Assembly: GCA_015061685.1 (NCBI GenBank)
Contig: SUWD01000005.1
Coordinates: 1 to 64,000, forward strand
Reading direction: 5' to 3'
Length of the DNA: 64,000 bases
DNA from: Lentisphaerota bacterium
GTDB taxonomy: Bacteria; Verrucomicrobiota; Lentisphaeria; Victivallales; Victivallaceae
Below, one piece after another: positions 27,943 through 36,513 of this stretch (its first letter is position 1; each line of letters opens with the position of its first letter). A model generated the notes under the pieces. The model saw only the letters and a program-made list of their open reading frames with translations, was not told where the DNA came from and ran no database searches. Made by a program: the position numbers and the translations under genes.

Positions 27943-27971
27943 TTGCAAAACAGTGTTGTCCGGATTATCTT
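27943..27971 (+). promoter_or_regulatory. promoter of the second Gfo/Idh/MocA gene
   Basis: TTGCAA (27943-27948), 17-nt spacer, TATCTT (27966-27971). The leader to ATG 28010 is about 32 nt and contains AAAGGAG. Confidence 0.6.
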
Positions 27972-28009
27972 ATCCCGGAATGAAAGCAGAAAGAAAGGAG
28001 CTGTGTTTT

Positions 28010-29014
28010 ATGCGTAATGGTAAATTCGGTTGTGCGTTGTGGGGTTGCGGTTGGGTGGCAAGCGGTCATATCGCCGCTTATTTGAAAAACCCGGATTGTG
28101 AATTCATCGGACTCGGCAGCCGGAGCATGAGCAGCTGTCAGGCGAAAATTGCTGAATTCGGTCTGCATGACACCACCATTTACCCGTCATTTGAAGCGAT
28201 CCTCAATGATCCCCTGGTAGATGTCATTTCCATTTGCACGCCCAATGATCTTCATGCTGAAGAAGCTATGCTCGCCGCCAAAGCCGGAAAACAGATTTTT
28301 CTGGAAAAACCAGCCGCCGTCAACGAAAATGAACTCGATGAATTGGTCAATACCATCAATGAATATCATACCAAAACCATGATGGGACTGGTTTTGAGAT
28401 TCAATCCGCTCACCCGGATGCAGAAACGGTTGATCGCTGACGGTGAACTCGGAAAAGTTTTCATGGCCAATGTCGATTACTGGTTCGGCAGAGACCGCGG
28501 CGGCTGGATGAAAGAGGGTAAACGTGCCGGAGGAGCATTCGTCCTCGGCGGCTGTCACAGCGTCGATCTCGCCTGTTATCTGATGGATACCGAAATTTCC
28601 GCCGTCCGGGGCGATGCCGTCCAAATCGGTGACTGGTACGATTATCCACCCATGGAAACGGCTCAAGTACGTTTCGCCAATGGTGCAAAAGGAGTTTTCA
28701 GCTGTTCCCTTACCGGATTTGTTCCCTATACCGCCAATATCCACCTGCTCGGAGAAAATGGCACCATCCTCAATGACCGCTTCTTCCTGCGGCGCTTTCA
28801 GGAACAAAAGGAATTTTTCTCCATCGATACCGGCGTAAAGAAAAGCGGAGATGTCTATTCCCATCCCTTCCCCGAAATGGTGAAACACTTTATCGACTGC
28901 CTGAAAGAAGACCGGGATTCCGAACACAATGTCGCTTCTGCGGTGAATTCACACAAAGCATGTTTCGCCATCTGCCGCAGTGCCGCTGCCAACGGTCAGT
29001 GGATAGAGCTGTAA
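28010..29014 (+). CDS. Gfo/Idh/MocA family oxidoreductase (second member)
   Basis: 334 aa. A Rossmann fold is shown by LWGCGWVASGHIAAYL (the third Gly of the loop is replaced, as in many members). EKP lies in IFLEKPAAVNENEL near residue 100, and GLVLRFNPL and GGAFVLGGCHSVDLACYLM form the substrate-domain strands, with the usual catalytic-region His. It probably oxidises or epimerises a sugar or polyol in the cytosol. It is only distantly similar to the protein at 254-1342. ATG 28010 follows AAGGAG by 9 nt; the longer frame from 27953 overlaps the promoter. It stands alone on plus. Confidence 0.9.
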   Translation: MRNGKFGCALWGCGWVASGHIAAYLKNPDCEFIGLGSRSMSSCQAKIAEFGLHDTTIYPSFEAILNDPLVDVISICTPNDLHAEEAMLAAKAGKQIFLEKPAAVNENELDELVNTINEYHTKTMMGLVLRFNPLTRMQKRLIADGELGKVFMANVDYWFGRDRGGWMKEGKRAGGAFVLGGCHSVDLACYLMDTEISAVRGDAVQIGDWYDYPPMETAQVRFANGAKGVFSCSLTGFVPYTANIHLLGENGTILNDRFFLRRFQEQKEFFSIDTGVKKSGDVYSHPFPEMVKHFIDCLKEDRDSEHNVASAVNSHKACFAICRSAAANGQWIEL

Positions 29015-29024
29015 GATGACTGAA

Positions 29025-29074
29025 TAAAAAAAAGGGGGCGTTGCTTACCTATGTCAAGGTTTGGCAACAGCCCC
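29025..29074 (-). terminator. intrinsic terminator of the DUF4434-type gene
   Basis: Arms 29064-29074 and 29034-29044 (GGGGCTGTTGC with GCAACGCCCC, one bulge) are followed on the minus strand by a run of eight U. It lies 17 bp beyond the stop at 29091. Confidence 0.85.
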
Positions 29075-29090
29075 TGAAAATTTTATCCGC

Positions 29091-30161
29091 TTAACGGAAA
29101 AGTTTTTTGACAAATTCCTGCCCCGGAGGATGCAATTCGGGATCTCCGTAATAGAGCAGCTCCCAAGTAATGAGCTTTTTGGCATATTTAGCTGCATTAT
29201 TGATCTGGAGAGTGATCCGGTCAGCTTCCGCCGCCCGGCGGCTGGTCTCATCAATATAGGGAGCACAGCACTCAAAAACTTCCACATTGCTCCAGAATTC
29301 AATTCCGCAGTCACGGGCGATACGGTCCCAGATCGCCAGAGCTTCGGGCTGGTTGTCCATGGTGATGCAGCCGCAGCCGATGGAATCCTGCGGAGCAATG
29401 ATGTCCGGATGGCTCTTGCTGAAAATCGAACACCACGAATCATACATGTCATTCATGGTCTCCGGATAATAGAAAGTAGCAGGAGACATCAGAATTTTCA
29501 GAGAGGGATCAGCATTGCGGATCTCGCTGAAAAATCCGTGGTACAGCTGGGCAAGGAACTGCTCCAATTCAATATTGCGGGTACCGGTGTAGGCAGATTC
29601 CGGTGAGAAATAGAATCCGTGGAACATATCCCGGTATTTGAGCAATTCTTTGAAACAGGCGGTCTGCAAAGCGATCTCCTCATCGACCATGGAGCCGGTA
29701 AGACGCTCTTTCCAGCAGGTAACTGCTCCCCTGCCGCCCATAAAGACGGTCAGGCCCAACTCATTGGCGGCTTCCAGCATCGGCTCAACGATATTCCAGG
29801 TGCGGTAATCTTTGAATGCTTCAGAGGGATAGTAGCACTCTTTAAGCTCGCTCCACAGTGCCGCCTGAAAGATAACCGTGTCGATTCCCATGCCTTTCAG
29901 CCGGGTCAATCCTTTCAGCCAATCTTTCTTATCCCAATTCATCGTCTCCGCCCCCCGGTAGTTCGGGGGGTGAGCATAGATAAAACTGCCGGTGATCGGC
30001 ATTTGGGGTTCCTGAATCCCGGCAGCCTCAACCGCAGCACGGTTTTTCTGCTTACGCATATCCCGCCGCTTCTGTGCCGCTTCGGTATCGCAATAACCGA
30101 CCGGGGGCAGATAGAGCTGATAGCCGGGCATCTGTTTGATTGAAAAAAGTTCGTTACTCAT
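29091..30161 (-). CDS. DUF4434-type TIM-barrel glycoside-hydrolase-like protein
   Basis: 356 aa, no signal peptide. ITGSFIYAHPPNYRG begins the domain, followed by GLTRLKGMGIDTVIFQAALWSELKECYYPS, the opening strand of the DUF4434 barrel. Later strands include LTVFMGGRG, FHGFYFSPESAY, LKILMSPATFYYPE, DIIAPQDSIG and FWSNVEVFE. Carboxylates at the strand ends (SPESAY, PQDSIG, NVEVFE) are candidate catalytic residues. The reaction is unknown. ATG 30161 has AAGGA upstream; the frame is open to 30251, but that stretch holds the promoter and the end of the upstream gene. Confidence 0.8.
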   Translation of the reverse strand: MSNELFSIKQMPGYQLYLPPVGYCDTEAAQKRRDMRKQKNRAAVEAAGIQEPQMPITGSFIYAHPPNYRGAETMNWDKKDWLKGLTRLKGMGIDTVIFQAALWSELKECYYPSEAFKDYRTWNIVEPMLEAANELGLTVFMGGRGAVTCWKERLTGSMVDEEIALQTACFKELLKYRDMFHGFYFSPESAYTGTRNIELEQFLAQLYHGFFSEIRNADPSLKILMSPATFYYPETMNDMYDSWCSIFSKSHPDIIAPQDSIGCGCITMDNQPEALAIWDRIARDCGIEFWSNVEVFECCAPYIDETSRRAAEADRITLQINNAAKYAKKLITWELLYYGDPELHPPGQEFVKKLFR

Positions 30162-30207
30162 TTTAAGTTTTTCCTTGTTGCTTGGTTTGGAAAAATTACA
30201 CCATTGA

Positions 30208-30236
30208 AATATAATCTCAATACCTTTATTTGTCAA
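30208..30236 (-). promoter_or_regulatory. promoter of the DUF4434-type gene
   Basis: TTGACA (30236-30231), 17-nt spacer, TATATT (30213-30208). The -35 overlaps the last codons of the AGE-like gene. It is one of the three best promoters in the window. Confidence 0.8.
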
Positions 30237-31516
30237 GAATTCCACAGGCAAATTGTATCAATAAGTGACAAATTGGTATGATATCCCGGATCAATATCCG
30301 GAGATGCCGGAATAACTGCCGCAGGCAAACCCTCTTTATTGCGGGTTTGCCATGCGAAATATCCCTGCTCTTTGCAGGTGAAGTCATTCCAGAACGCCGC
30401 CGAACACAGGTCGATTATCCGGCTTTGATCGCAGGAACAGAAAATCTCATTTTCAGCAGCGGCACGGATGGTTTCCGGCAAGCTCCACCACGGCATATCC
30501 TGATTTATCGGCGTCTGACTGATAACGTCAAAACTTTTGATGATCCCTCTTGCTGACGGTGAATAGCCGATATTGAAAGTGTGTTCCAGCAGTTTCGGGA
30601 AAAGTTCCCGGCACCGGTCCAAAAGCTTCCCGTCCTGCTTGCGGTGCAAAGTTTCCAGATACAGCAGAAACTTCTGGGCAAGCCCCAGAAATTCCAGCGT
30701 ATGTCCGGGGTCACAGAGCAGTTTGCCGTTTTCCACCCACACGGAATTATCCGGGTGTACCGCCTCAAAGAAGTCCGGACGCCCCTGATCAAACTTCATG
30801 TGGATATCCAGAATCCGCTCAATAAAACGCACCCCGCAATCACAATACCACTCATCTTCGGTCAATTCCGCCGCCGCTGTGATCCCGGAAAGAGCGATCA
30901 TAAAGGGCCCCTGCAGCAGTTTGCCCTCCTGCGCCGTTACCGGGTTGGCAGGGTCAAAGGGCTGCTGATCGGTCACAAAACGGTGATTCTCAATGGCAAT
31001 GAGAGTATTTTTGAAGTAGTTTACCGATCCGGCAAAAAGTTCTTTATCTCCAAGCACATAAGCCGCATTGAACAAACCTTTGGACACAAAAAGATCGCTG
31101 TAATTGGCATCTCCGGCGATCGCCTCTTTGCAGGGAGAACCATCCGGATAGATCCGGTTGCCATCGGTGTCCAGCGTAAAAAACATCCTTCCGTTGTTCT
31201 TCTCTCCGGCACGCTGCATTTTATCGCATACCGAACGCAACACCGGCAATATCCGCTCTTTTTCCCCGTAAGATGCCGCAAGATGACCGGCAAGAGATTC
31301 CAATGCCCGCCCCTGGATCCACGAATAGATCACTTTGCCGGAACGGAAAAGTGATGCTTTATCCTCCGTTGAAAAGTGATCATTCCCGGTCATCAGGTCA
31401 AATTTGGTATCAATGAAACCGTATTCCGGGTGGGCCTCAAAGCGTTTGAGGATAATATCAACAGTAGAATTGATGATCGTTTCATACTGCTGAATCAATT
31501 CTTTACGTTTTTTCAT
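30233..31516 (-). CDS. AGE-family (N-acylglucosamine 2-epimerase-like) protein
   Basis: 427 aa, cytosolic. The sequence reads as an (alpha/alpha)6 barrel: GFIDTKFDLMTGN, SGKVIYSWIQGRALESLAG, a run of paired helices, CDPGHTLEFLGLAQKF (the His of the epimerase-type active site), MPWWSLPETIRAA (family WxxxE-like segment) and a closing GYFAWQTRNKEG. It resembles AGE/cellobiose-2-epimerase relatives, which isomerise a sugar through a His pair. Exact substrate and even epimerase activity are inferred. ATG 31516 follows GGAG by 8 nt. Repeat copy 3 lies directly upstream, with its non-promoter end towards this gene. Confidence 0.78.
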   Translation of the reverse strand: MKKRKELIQQYETIINSTVDIILKRFEAHPEYGFIDTKFDLMTGNDHFSTEDKASLFRSGKVIYSWIQGRALESLAGHLAASYGEKERILPVLRSVCDKMQRAGEKNNGRMFFTLDTDGNRIYPDGSPCKEAIAGDANYSDLFVSKGLFNAAYVLGDKELFAGSVNYFKNTLIAIENHRFVTDQQPFDPANPVTAQEGKLLQGPFMIALSGITAAAELTEDEWYCDCGVRFIERILDIHMKFDQGRPDFFEAVHPDNSVWVENGKLLCDPGHTLEFLGLAQKFLLYLETLHRKQDGKLLDRCRELFPKLLEHTFNIGYSPSARGIIKSFDVISQTPINQDMPWWSLPETIRAAAENEIFCSCDQSRIIDLCSAAFWNDFTCKEQGYFAWQTRNKEGLPAAVIPASPDIDPGYHTNLSLIDTICLWNS

Positions 31517-31545
31517 AACTGATCTCCGTTGTTTCTCCAAACAGG

Positions 31546-31719
31546 TATTGTCTCATCTTTTGTAAAAAATCTTTCCTTCCGTCTCCGTTGCTCTACGCCG
31601 CGACGAGGCGGTGGTGCATTGCGGGATAGCAAATCACAATTTATGCGATATGTTTTATCCGTTAACAAAAATATTTGTTTATAAGCCCCTGCTTGGGTTT
31701 TACAAAATTTGGAACATTT
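31546..31719 (+). repeat. dispersed MITE-like element, copy 3 (inverted, internally deleted)
   Basis: Reverse orientation relative to copies 1 and 2, ~174 bp. It starts with TATTGTCTCATCTTTTGTAA and ends with GGGTTTTACAAAATTTGGAACATT, the same two ends. The large hairpin arm is lost and replaced by CCGTCTCCGTTGCTCTACG, a module also present in copy 2 (CCGTCTTCGTTCCACTACG) but in the opposite relative orientation. Its outward promoter (ATAGCA-N17-TATGTT at 31626-31654) points to the gene at 31854 but has a damaged -35. It lies in a 337-base gap between divergent genes. Confidence 0.8.
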
Positions 31720-31781
31720 TCTCAAAAACAATACAACGTTGTAAAATACACCGGAGAATGGAATTTTACAAGGAAAAATGT

Positions 31782-31809
31782 TTGCATTTCAGCGTAAAGA
31801 TGGTATATT
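31782..31809 (+). promoter_or_regulatory. promoter of the thioredoxin-fold/TPR gene
   Basis: TTGCAT (31782-31787), 16-nt spacer, TATATT (31804-31809). The leader to ATG 31854 is about 38 nt with AAGGAG near its end. Confidence 0.65.
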
Positions 31810-31853
31810 TATCAAAAGGACAACGCTTGTTTATTATCAAGGAGATCAAAATC

Positions 31854-32996
31854 ATGAAATATTTTGCCCTGCTGGCGGCTTTCGCCGTTGCCGGAATCGC
31901 TTCCGCAGCTCTCCCCGGAGATAAAACCCCGGTAACTCCTTACAAATTGCAGTGGGTCGATTGCTCCCCCATGCCGCTGGGAAAAATCAATGACGATATC
32001 AATCCCGGTATCCCGGATCTGCGGGCGGTGGTTTTCATGTACACCAGAAGCGAGGATGCCAAATACACTGCCGAAATGCTCGATTCCCTGCGGCGGAGAT
32101 TTCAGAAACAACTTCTGATTGCCATCATCACCCCGGATAATGTCTCCGATGCCGAAAAATTCCGCAAACAGCTCCCCGACCTCCGGGTACGGCTGGCAGT
32201 CGATCAGGAAAGAAAACTTACTCCGGATTTCATGAATAACAGCATAATGCTTTTCCCCATGGCATTTCTCATCGACCGGCAGGGTACTGTCCTGTGGCGG
32301 GGCGAAGCTGTCGATCTGCCCGAAGCTGTCGAATTGCAGCTCGACGGCAAACTCTCCTTGAACACCCAGAAAAAAGTTGATCCGATGATCTACAAAATGC
32401 AGCAATCCATGCGGGATGGCAATATGTTCAAAGCTCTGGAAAGTGCCGTGGAAATTTTGAAAGTCGATCCCGGCAATCCCGCCGCTTTGCGGATGGCTGT
32501 ATTTACCGCCGAATCCCTCAATCAGGTCAATTACCTCTGGCAGATCATCAATCATCAGCTCACCGCTGCCAAACATCTGCCCAGAGTGAGTTTCACCGCC
32601 CTCGACCTCATCCGCCGCCGGGGGGAATTGCGGAAGTATCTGCCGCATCTGATCGACTGGTTCGCTCAACAGCCCTATCCGTCAACTGTACGCTGTGCTT
32701 TTGCCGACAACCTGCTCAACGGATTCCCCTTTGATGCTCAAGCTGTCCTAGGAGCGGAAAAAATTCTTGCCTCAACTCCGATGCCGATCAATGCTCTGCC
32801 CTCGCAGATGGGACAGATCCTGGCGGTGCGGGCAAGGCTGAAATACGCTTACGGCGACCTCAAAGCCGCCGAAGCCGACCTCGCCGAAGCTGTCGAATAC
32901 TTCAAACACGCCGGAGAGAAACGCAGTGCCGAAACCGCTTCCTACCAATTGCAGTATTTCCGCACGCTGATCAAACACCTTAAAATGGAGCAGTAA
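31854..32996 (+). CDS. secreted thioredoxin-fold protein with TPR-like C-terminus
   Basis: 380 aa with a signal peptide (MKYFALLAAFAVAGIASA). Residues ~50-165 have a thioredoxin/peroxiredoxin-like pattern (AVVFMYTRSEDAKYTAEML, LLIAIITPDNVSDAEKFRKQLP, MAFLIDRQGTVLWRGEAVDL), but the CxxC site is absent (TRSE). The remainder is helical with TPR-like spacing (GNMFKALESAVEILKVDPGNPAALRMAV). A binding or scaffold role in the periplasm is more likely than redox work. The protein at 50361-51497 has the same architecture. ATG 31854 follows AAGGAG by 9 nt; mnmE begins 3 nt after the stop. Confidence 0.78.
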   Translation: MKYFALLAAFAVAGIASAALPGDKTPVTPYKLQWVDCSPMPLGKINDDINPGIPDLRAVVFMYTRSEDAKYTAEMLDSLRRRFQKQLLIAIITPDNVSDAEKFRKQLPDLRVRLAVDQERKLTPDFMNNSIMLFPMAFLIDRQGTVLWRGEAVDLPEAVELQLDGKLSLNTQKKVDPMIYKMQQSMRDGNMFKALESAVEILKVDPGNPAALRMAVFTAESLNQVNYLWQIINHQLTAAKHLPRVSFTALDLIRRRGELRKYLPHLIDWFAQQPYPSTVRCAFADNLLNGFPFDAQAVLGAEKILASTPMPINALPSQMGQILAVRARLKYAYGDLKAAEADLAEAVEYFKHAGEKRSAETASYQLQYFRTLIKHLKMEQ

Positions 32997-32998
32997 TT

Positions 32999-34327
32999 TT
33001 GAATCAGTCCGATAATATCGCCGCTCCCGCCAGTGCCATCGGCGGTGCCGTAACCGTCATCCGTCTTTCCGGCCCCGGAGTATTGGAGATCGCCAATAAA
33101 GTCTGGCACGGCAGAACTCCTTTAAGTGCCGCCAACGTCAGAAAAATGCTCCTCGGTAAAGTTGCCGGAGATCCCACTTTGGCGGTATATATGAAAGCTC
33201 CTTTCAGTTACACCGGAGATGATGTCGTTGAATTGCAGTGCCACGGCGGAGCTGCCAGTGCCAATGCGGTAATGAAACTTCTGCTCGCTTCCGGATGCCG
33301 GCTGGCTGAACCCGGAGAATTTACCTGCCGGGCATTTCTCAACGGTAAACTTGACCTCCTTCAGGCGGAAGCTGTTGCGGATCTGATCGCTTCTTCCAGC
33401 GAAAACGCCATGCACATGGCTCAAAAACAGCTTGCCGGATCTTTGAGCAGCCGTATTGATGAACTCTATGATCTGATAATTTCCCTGCGTTCAGAGTGCG
33501 AATCCCGATTGGATTTCCCGGATGAGGAGCTGGATTTTGATGACAGCGTACCTGACAAGATCAGAGAGACCCGCAATGCCATAATCTCATTGATCGAAAC
33601 CGGTAAAGCCGGAGCATTGATCCGGGATGGTGTACAGGTCGTCCTCGCCGGGAAACCCAATTCCGGTAAATCCAGTTTGCTCAACAGGATACTGGGCTTT
33701 GACCGGGCGATCGTCAGTGCCATACCCGGCACGACCAGAGACACCGTGGAATCCGCCGCTGTGATCCGGGGGATCGGAGTGAATCTCACTGATACTGCCG
33801 GATTGCGGGAGAGTGATGACCCGGTGGAAAAAATGGGTATCGAAAGATCATTCCGCACCATCCGTGCCGGTAAAGTGACCTTTTGGCTGCTGGATGCTTC
33901 GTCGGATGATCCTGCCGGAGAGATCGCTGCAATCGACCATGATGCCCCGGGGATCATCGCCGTATGGAACAAATGTGATATTGCCGGAGATATCCAAACT
34001 CTCCCGGAAACCGGCTTACCGACGGTAAAAATATCCGCCAAATCCGGTCTGAATATGGATACGCTCTTTGATGAATTCGAAAAGGCGGTCTTTGCCGGAG
34101 GAACTCCCTCCATGCCGGAACTCGCCGTCAATGCCCGCAGTGCCGATCTGCTGGAAAAATCCCTCCTCTCCCTCGACCGGGCGGAAAAATCTTTCAATGA
34201 CGGAGATTATGAACTTGCCGCTGCTGAATTGGCAGAAGCATCTGTCAAAATCGGAGAGATCACCGGCAGAACCACATCTCCGGATATTCTGGACAAGATA
34301 TTCCACCGCTTCTGTATCGGCAAATAA
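32999..34327 (+). CDS. mnmE: tRNA modification GTPase MnmE
   Basis: 442 aa, slightly shorter than the usual ~455. With MnmG it installs the carboxymethylaminomethyl group on wobble U34. The N-terminal tetrahydrofolate domain (IAAPASAIGGAVTVIRLSGP), helical domain and inserted G domain are complete: GKPNSGKSSLLN (G1), TTRDT (G2), DTAGLR (G3), NKCD (G4). The C-terminal FCIGK motif with its essential Cys is present. The start is TTG at 32999, set by GGAG 8 nt upstream and by homology; no ATG fits. It follows the secreted protein by 3 nt. Confidence 0.97.
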   Translation: MNQSDNIAAPASAIGGAVTVIRLSGPGVLEIANKVWHGRTPLSAANVRKMLLGKVAGDPTLAVYMKAPFSYTGDDVVELQCHGGAASANAVMKLLLASGCRLAEPGEFTCRAFLNGKLDLLQAEAVADLIASSSENAMHMAQKQLAGSLSSRIDELYDLIISLRSECESRLDFPDEELDFDDSVPDKIRETRNAIISLIETGKAGALIRDGVQVVLAGKPNSGKSSLLNRILGFDRAIVSAIPGTTRDTVESAAVIRGIGVNLTDTAGLRESDDPVEKMGIERSFRTIRAGKVTFWLLDASSDDPAGEIAAIDHDAPGIIAVWNKCDIAGDIQTLPETGLPTVKISAKSGLNMDTLFDEFEKAVFAGGTPSMPELAVNARSADLLEKSLLSLDRAEKSFNDGDYELAAAELAEASVKIGEITGRTTSPDILDKIFHRFCIGK

Positions 34328-34342
34328 GAAAAATGCCGGCGG

Positions 34343-35155
34343 TCACTCTTTTACCGCATCAACTTTGATGCCGCCGGGAGGGATCAGCCAATTGCCGATA
34401 TTGCCGTTATCTGTAAGCTCCATCGGGATTTTGCCGTTTTTATCGGTGATCGTCCGGCTGGCACCGTATTTCAAAAGGATCTTCACTGTATCAAGCTGAT
34501 TGTATCTGGCGGCGATATGCAAAGGTGTTTCGCCGTCAGCATTGACCGAATTTATTTTCAACACCTTCTTTTTCAGCAGAAATTCCATTGCCTCACCGCC
34601 GCCGGATTCAGCGGCATAGTGCAAAAGGTTGTTCTTATCCCGGTCAAGCAGTTGGGAATCGGCTTTGGCTTCAAAGAGCTTTTCCATTTTCAATATGTCA
34701 CCGTAACGGGCAGCAAAGTGAAATTCACTGCGTCCGACCGCATCCTGACGATTCAATACGGACAAATCAGAGGTCTCCAATTCACCTTTATTCACCCAGT
34801 GAAAACTCATGAACCGCTCAAAACGGTCAAGATACTGCCGTACAACAAGCCAATGGCGGTGAGTGAAATAAGTACCGGTACCTCCGATAAGCAACAAGAT
34901 CACCAGCAAAATGAAACATCCACGCCGACGGTTGCGAAGTTTCGGCTCATCACTTTTGCCGGATGATTTTTTTGTTTTGCTCTCCTTTACCGGTTGTGCC
35001 ACTGCCACCGGCACAACTGCCGGAACTTTGAGTTTCAACTCCGTTTCTTCCTGAACCGGGGCTGCTTCCTCCTTAATTTCCGGAGCTTTCACCGGAGCAG
35101 ACAGTTTTATCTCCGGAATATCATCCTTTTCCGGCACTTTGTTTTCTTCACTCAT
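34343..35155 (-). CDS. single-pass membrane protein with C-terminal ankyrin repeats
   Basis: 270 aa. The first ~85 residues are charged and Pro/Glu/Lys-rich. One membrane helix follows (GCFILLVILLLIGGTGTYF, about 93-111) after a basic RNRRR stretch, so the N-terminus is probably cytoplasmic and the rest periplasmic. Residues ~145-250 form about three ankyrin repeats (GRSEFHFAARYGDI, NNLLHYAAESGGGEAMEFLL, GETPLHIAARYNQLDTVKILL). The likely function is protein binding. ATG 35155 has AAGGAG 8 nt upstream and overlaps the 3' end of the NAGPA-type gene by 8 bp. It converges with mnmE. Confidence 0.85.
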   Translation of the reverse strand: MSEENKVPEKDDIPEIKLSAPVKAPEIKEEAAPVQEETELKLKVPAVVPVAVAQPVKESKTKKSSGKSDEPKLRNRRRGCFILLVILLLIGGTGTYFTHRHWLVVRQYLDRFERFMSFHWVNKGELETSDLSVLNRQDAVGRSEFHFAARYGDILKMEKLFEAKADSQLLDRDKNNLLHYAAESGGGEAMEFLLKKKVLKINSVNADGETPLHIAARYNQLDTVKILLKYGASRTITDKNGKIPMELTDNGNIGNWLIPPGGIKVDAVKE

Positions 35156-36044
35156 TTTTTCGCTCCTTTTCCGGAACAGAAATTCCCAATGATGATGCAA
35201 CAGCACGAATTCCGCCCAGCGGCTGATGATTGAGCATGACCGGCTGTTTTTTATCCGTATCCCAGATCACGAAACTGCTGGAGCCGCCGCCATCCATATT
35301 TACGCCATTATCCGCCCCCATATACTTGAGGATCAAACCGACCTCCCGGATCGTACAACCCATGCTGAATCCGGGCTGTCTGCCATCTATGACCATGAAG
35401 TAAAGATATTTTTTGTCAGCCGTAAGCCCGATACCGGTACGGGGGGCAAGATAATCCCCTCCGATCGTAGTAACTCTGCCATCTGTCAATACCCGGTGAT
35501 AACTGGTGACAGCCTGCCATATCTGCGATAAATCTTCATTTTCACCGACCACACGCAAGTCGATCGTGCCGTCCCGGTAAAAAAGCAGCGTCGGCCGGTT
35601 TTTCGGCCGCACAGGAGAAACTACAACGCCGTCGGAAACCAGTAATCCCAGACGGGTGGCATGGGGACTCGGAGTCTTATCCCACGGCCCCCACGGAGAA
35701 GCATTGATCGCGGCAACCATATTGACATTATTCTTTTGAGCTTCACTCATAAAATCAACTGTTCTCTGACGCAGGGTGTGGATCTGCAGATCCGGATGTG
35801 TCGGCATCGGTTTACCGTAATCTGCCGCCTTTTTCGCCGTATGAAAGTTGAATTTCCGACTCAAATCTATCCGCATCAGCCAAATTTCCATCAACCGGGG
35901 GGAAGTTCGCTTTTCGTGCATGTAAACGATCCCCGGAACCAGCTCTTTCGCTTTGTTCCAATCGGCTTTTTTCTCATTCCACCACTCGGCACAAAGCACT
36001 TGTGATACGATGGCAAACAATAAAACAAATAAAGTCTTTTTCAC
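35148..36044 (-). CDS. secreted phosphodiester glycosidase (NAGPA domain) family protein
   Basis: 298 aa with a signal peptide (KKTLFVLLFAIVSQVLCA). The NAGPA-type domain is shown by NMVAAINASPWGP, the central GVVVSPVRPKNRPTLLFYRDG, TGIGLTADKKYLYFMVIDGRQPGFS and NMDGGGSSSFV, the family hallmark near the C-terminus. Family members cleave phosphodiester-linked sugars; the bacterial substrate is unknown. Translation starts at GTG 36044 with AAGGGGGG just upstream. Repeat copy 2 ends about 20 bp ahead and carries a near-perfect promoter aimed at this gene, so the element is probably its promoter source. Confidence 0.88.
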   Translation of the reverse strand: MKKTLFVLLFAIVSQVLCAEWWNEKKADWNKAKELVPGIVYMHEKRTSPRLMEIWLMRIDLSRKFNFHTAKKAADYGKPMPTHPDLQIHTLRQRTVDFMSEAQKNNVNMVAAINASPWGPWDKTPSPHATRLGLLVSDGVVVSPVRPKNRPTLLFYRDGTIDLRVVGENEDLSQIWQAVTSYHRVLTDGRVTTIGGDYLAPRTGIGLTADKKYLYFMVIDGRQPGFSMGCTIREVGLILKYMGADNGVNMDGGGSSSFVIWDTDKKQPVMLNHQPLGGIRAVASSLGISVPEKERKNE

Positions 36045-36063
36045 AGCCCCCCCTTATAATTTG

Positions 36064-36513
36064 ATAATGTCCCAAATTTTATAAAACCCAAGCAGGAACT
36101 TATAAACAAACATTTCTGTTAACGTATGGAATATATCACATAAGTTGTGATTTGTCAAACCGGCAAACACGGGTTCGATCCAACCGGTGGATGCAGTGTG
36201 AGGCAAGGTCGCGGGCAAATCAAGGCGGATGAGCAGGATCCGTCTTCGTTCCACTACGCCGGGACAAGGTGTACTAAACGTGCATGAATGAACATAAAAT
36301 CAAAGACTGCCTTACTCGCAGTCATGAGTACGGCATAAGCCGCACGGAATGGCGGAGAGCGAGGCCTCCGGAAAATCGACTGCAACCGCCGAGGGCGAAG
36401 CCCGAGCGGCGAGGCCGCTCTCCCGCGGCCGCAGGGAGATTTTTTGGAGAAGAAAGAGATTGCCCGCAATGCACCACCGCAGGAAAGATTTTTCACAAAA
36501 AATGAGACAATAA
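36064..36513 (-). repeat. dispersed MITE-like element, copy 2 (expanded)
   Basis: ~450 bp. The ends are ATAATGTCCCAAATTTTAT and the complement of GTTATTGTCTCATTTTTTGTG. The left ~170 bp and right ~55 bp match copy 1 closely. The hairpin tip is replaced by a ~250-bp insert with CCGTCTTCGTTCCACTACG and a strikingly GC-rich block (about 36350-36440, including GCCGAGGGCGAAGCCCGAGCGGC). The right end touches the stop codon of the PIN-PhoH gene (36514-36516). No open frame with a plausible start is contained. Confidence 0.85.
36130..36158 (-). promoter_or_regulatory. outward promoter of repeat copy 2
   Basis: TTGACA (36158-36153), 17-nt spacer, TATATT (36135-36130): an exact match to the window consensus, inside the repeat and directed at the NAGPA-type gene. 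The leader would be about 80 nt. Confidence 0.75.

Noticed and set aside
36165..36186. tRNA T-arm-like string GGGTTCGATCCAACC
   Set aside because: It lies inside repeat copy 2, no cloverleaf surrounds it, and copy 1 has a different sequence at that place.
5860..36240. Conserved peptide NHNLCD(M/I)F...FVYK readable in three repeat copies
   Set aside because: The frame is set by shared DNA, starts differ, no ribosome site exists, and copy 1 shifts frame relative to copy 2. Better explained as repeat sequence than as a gene.
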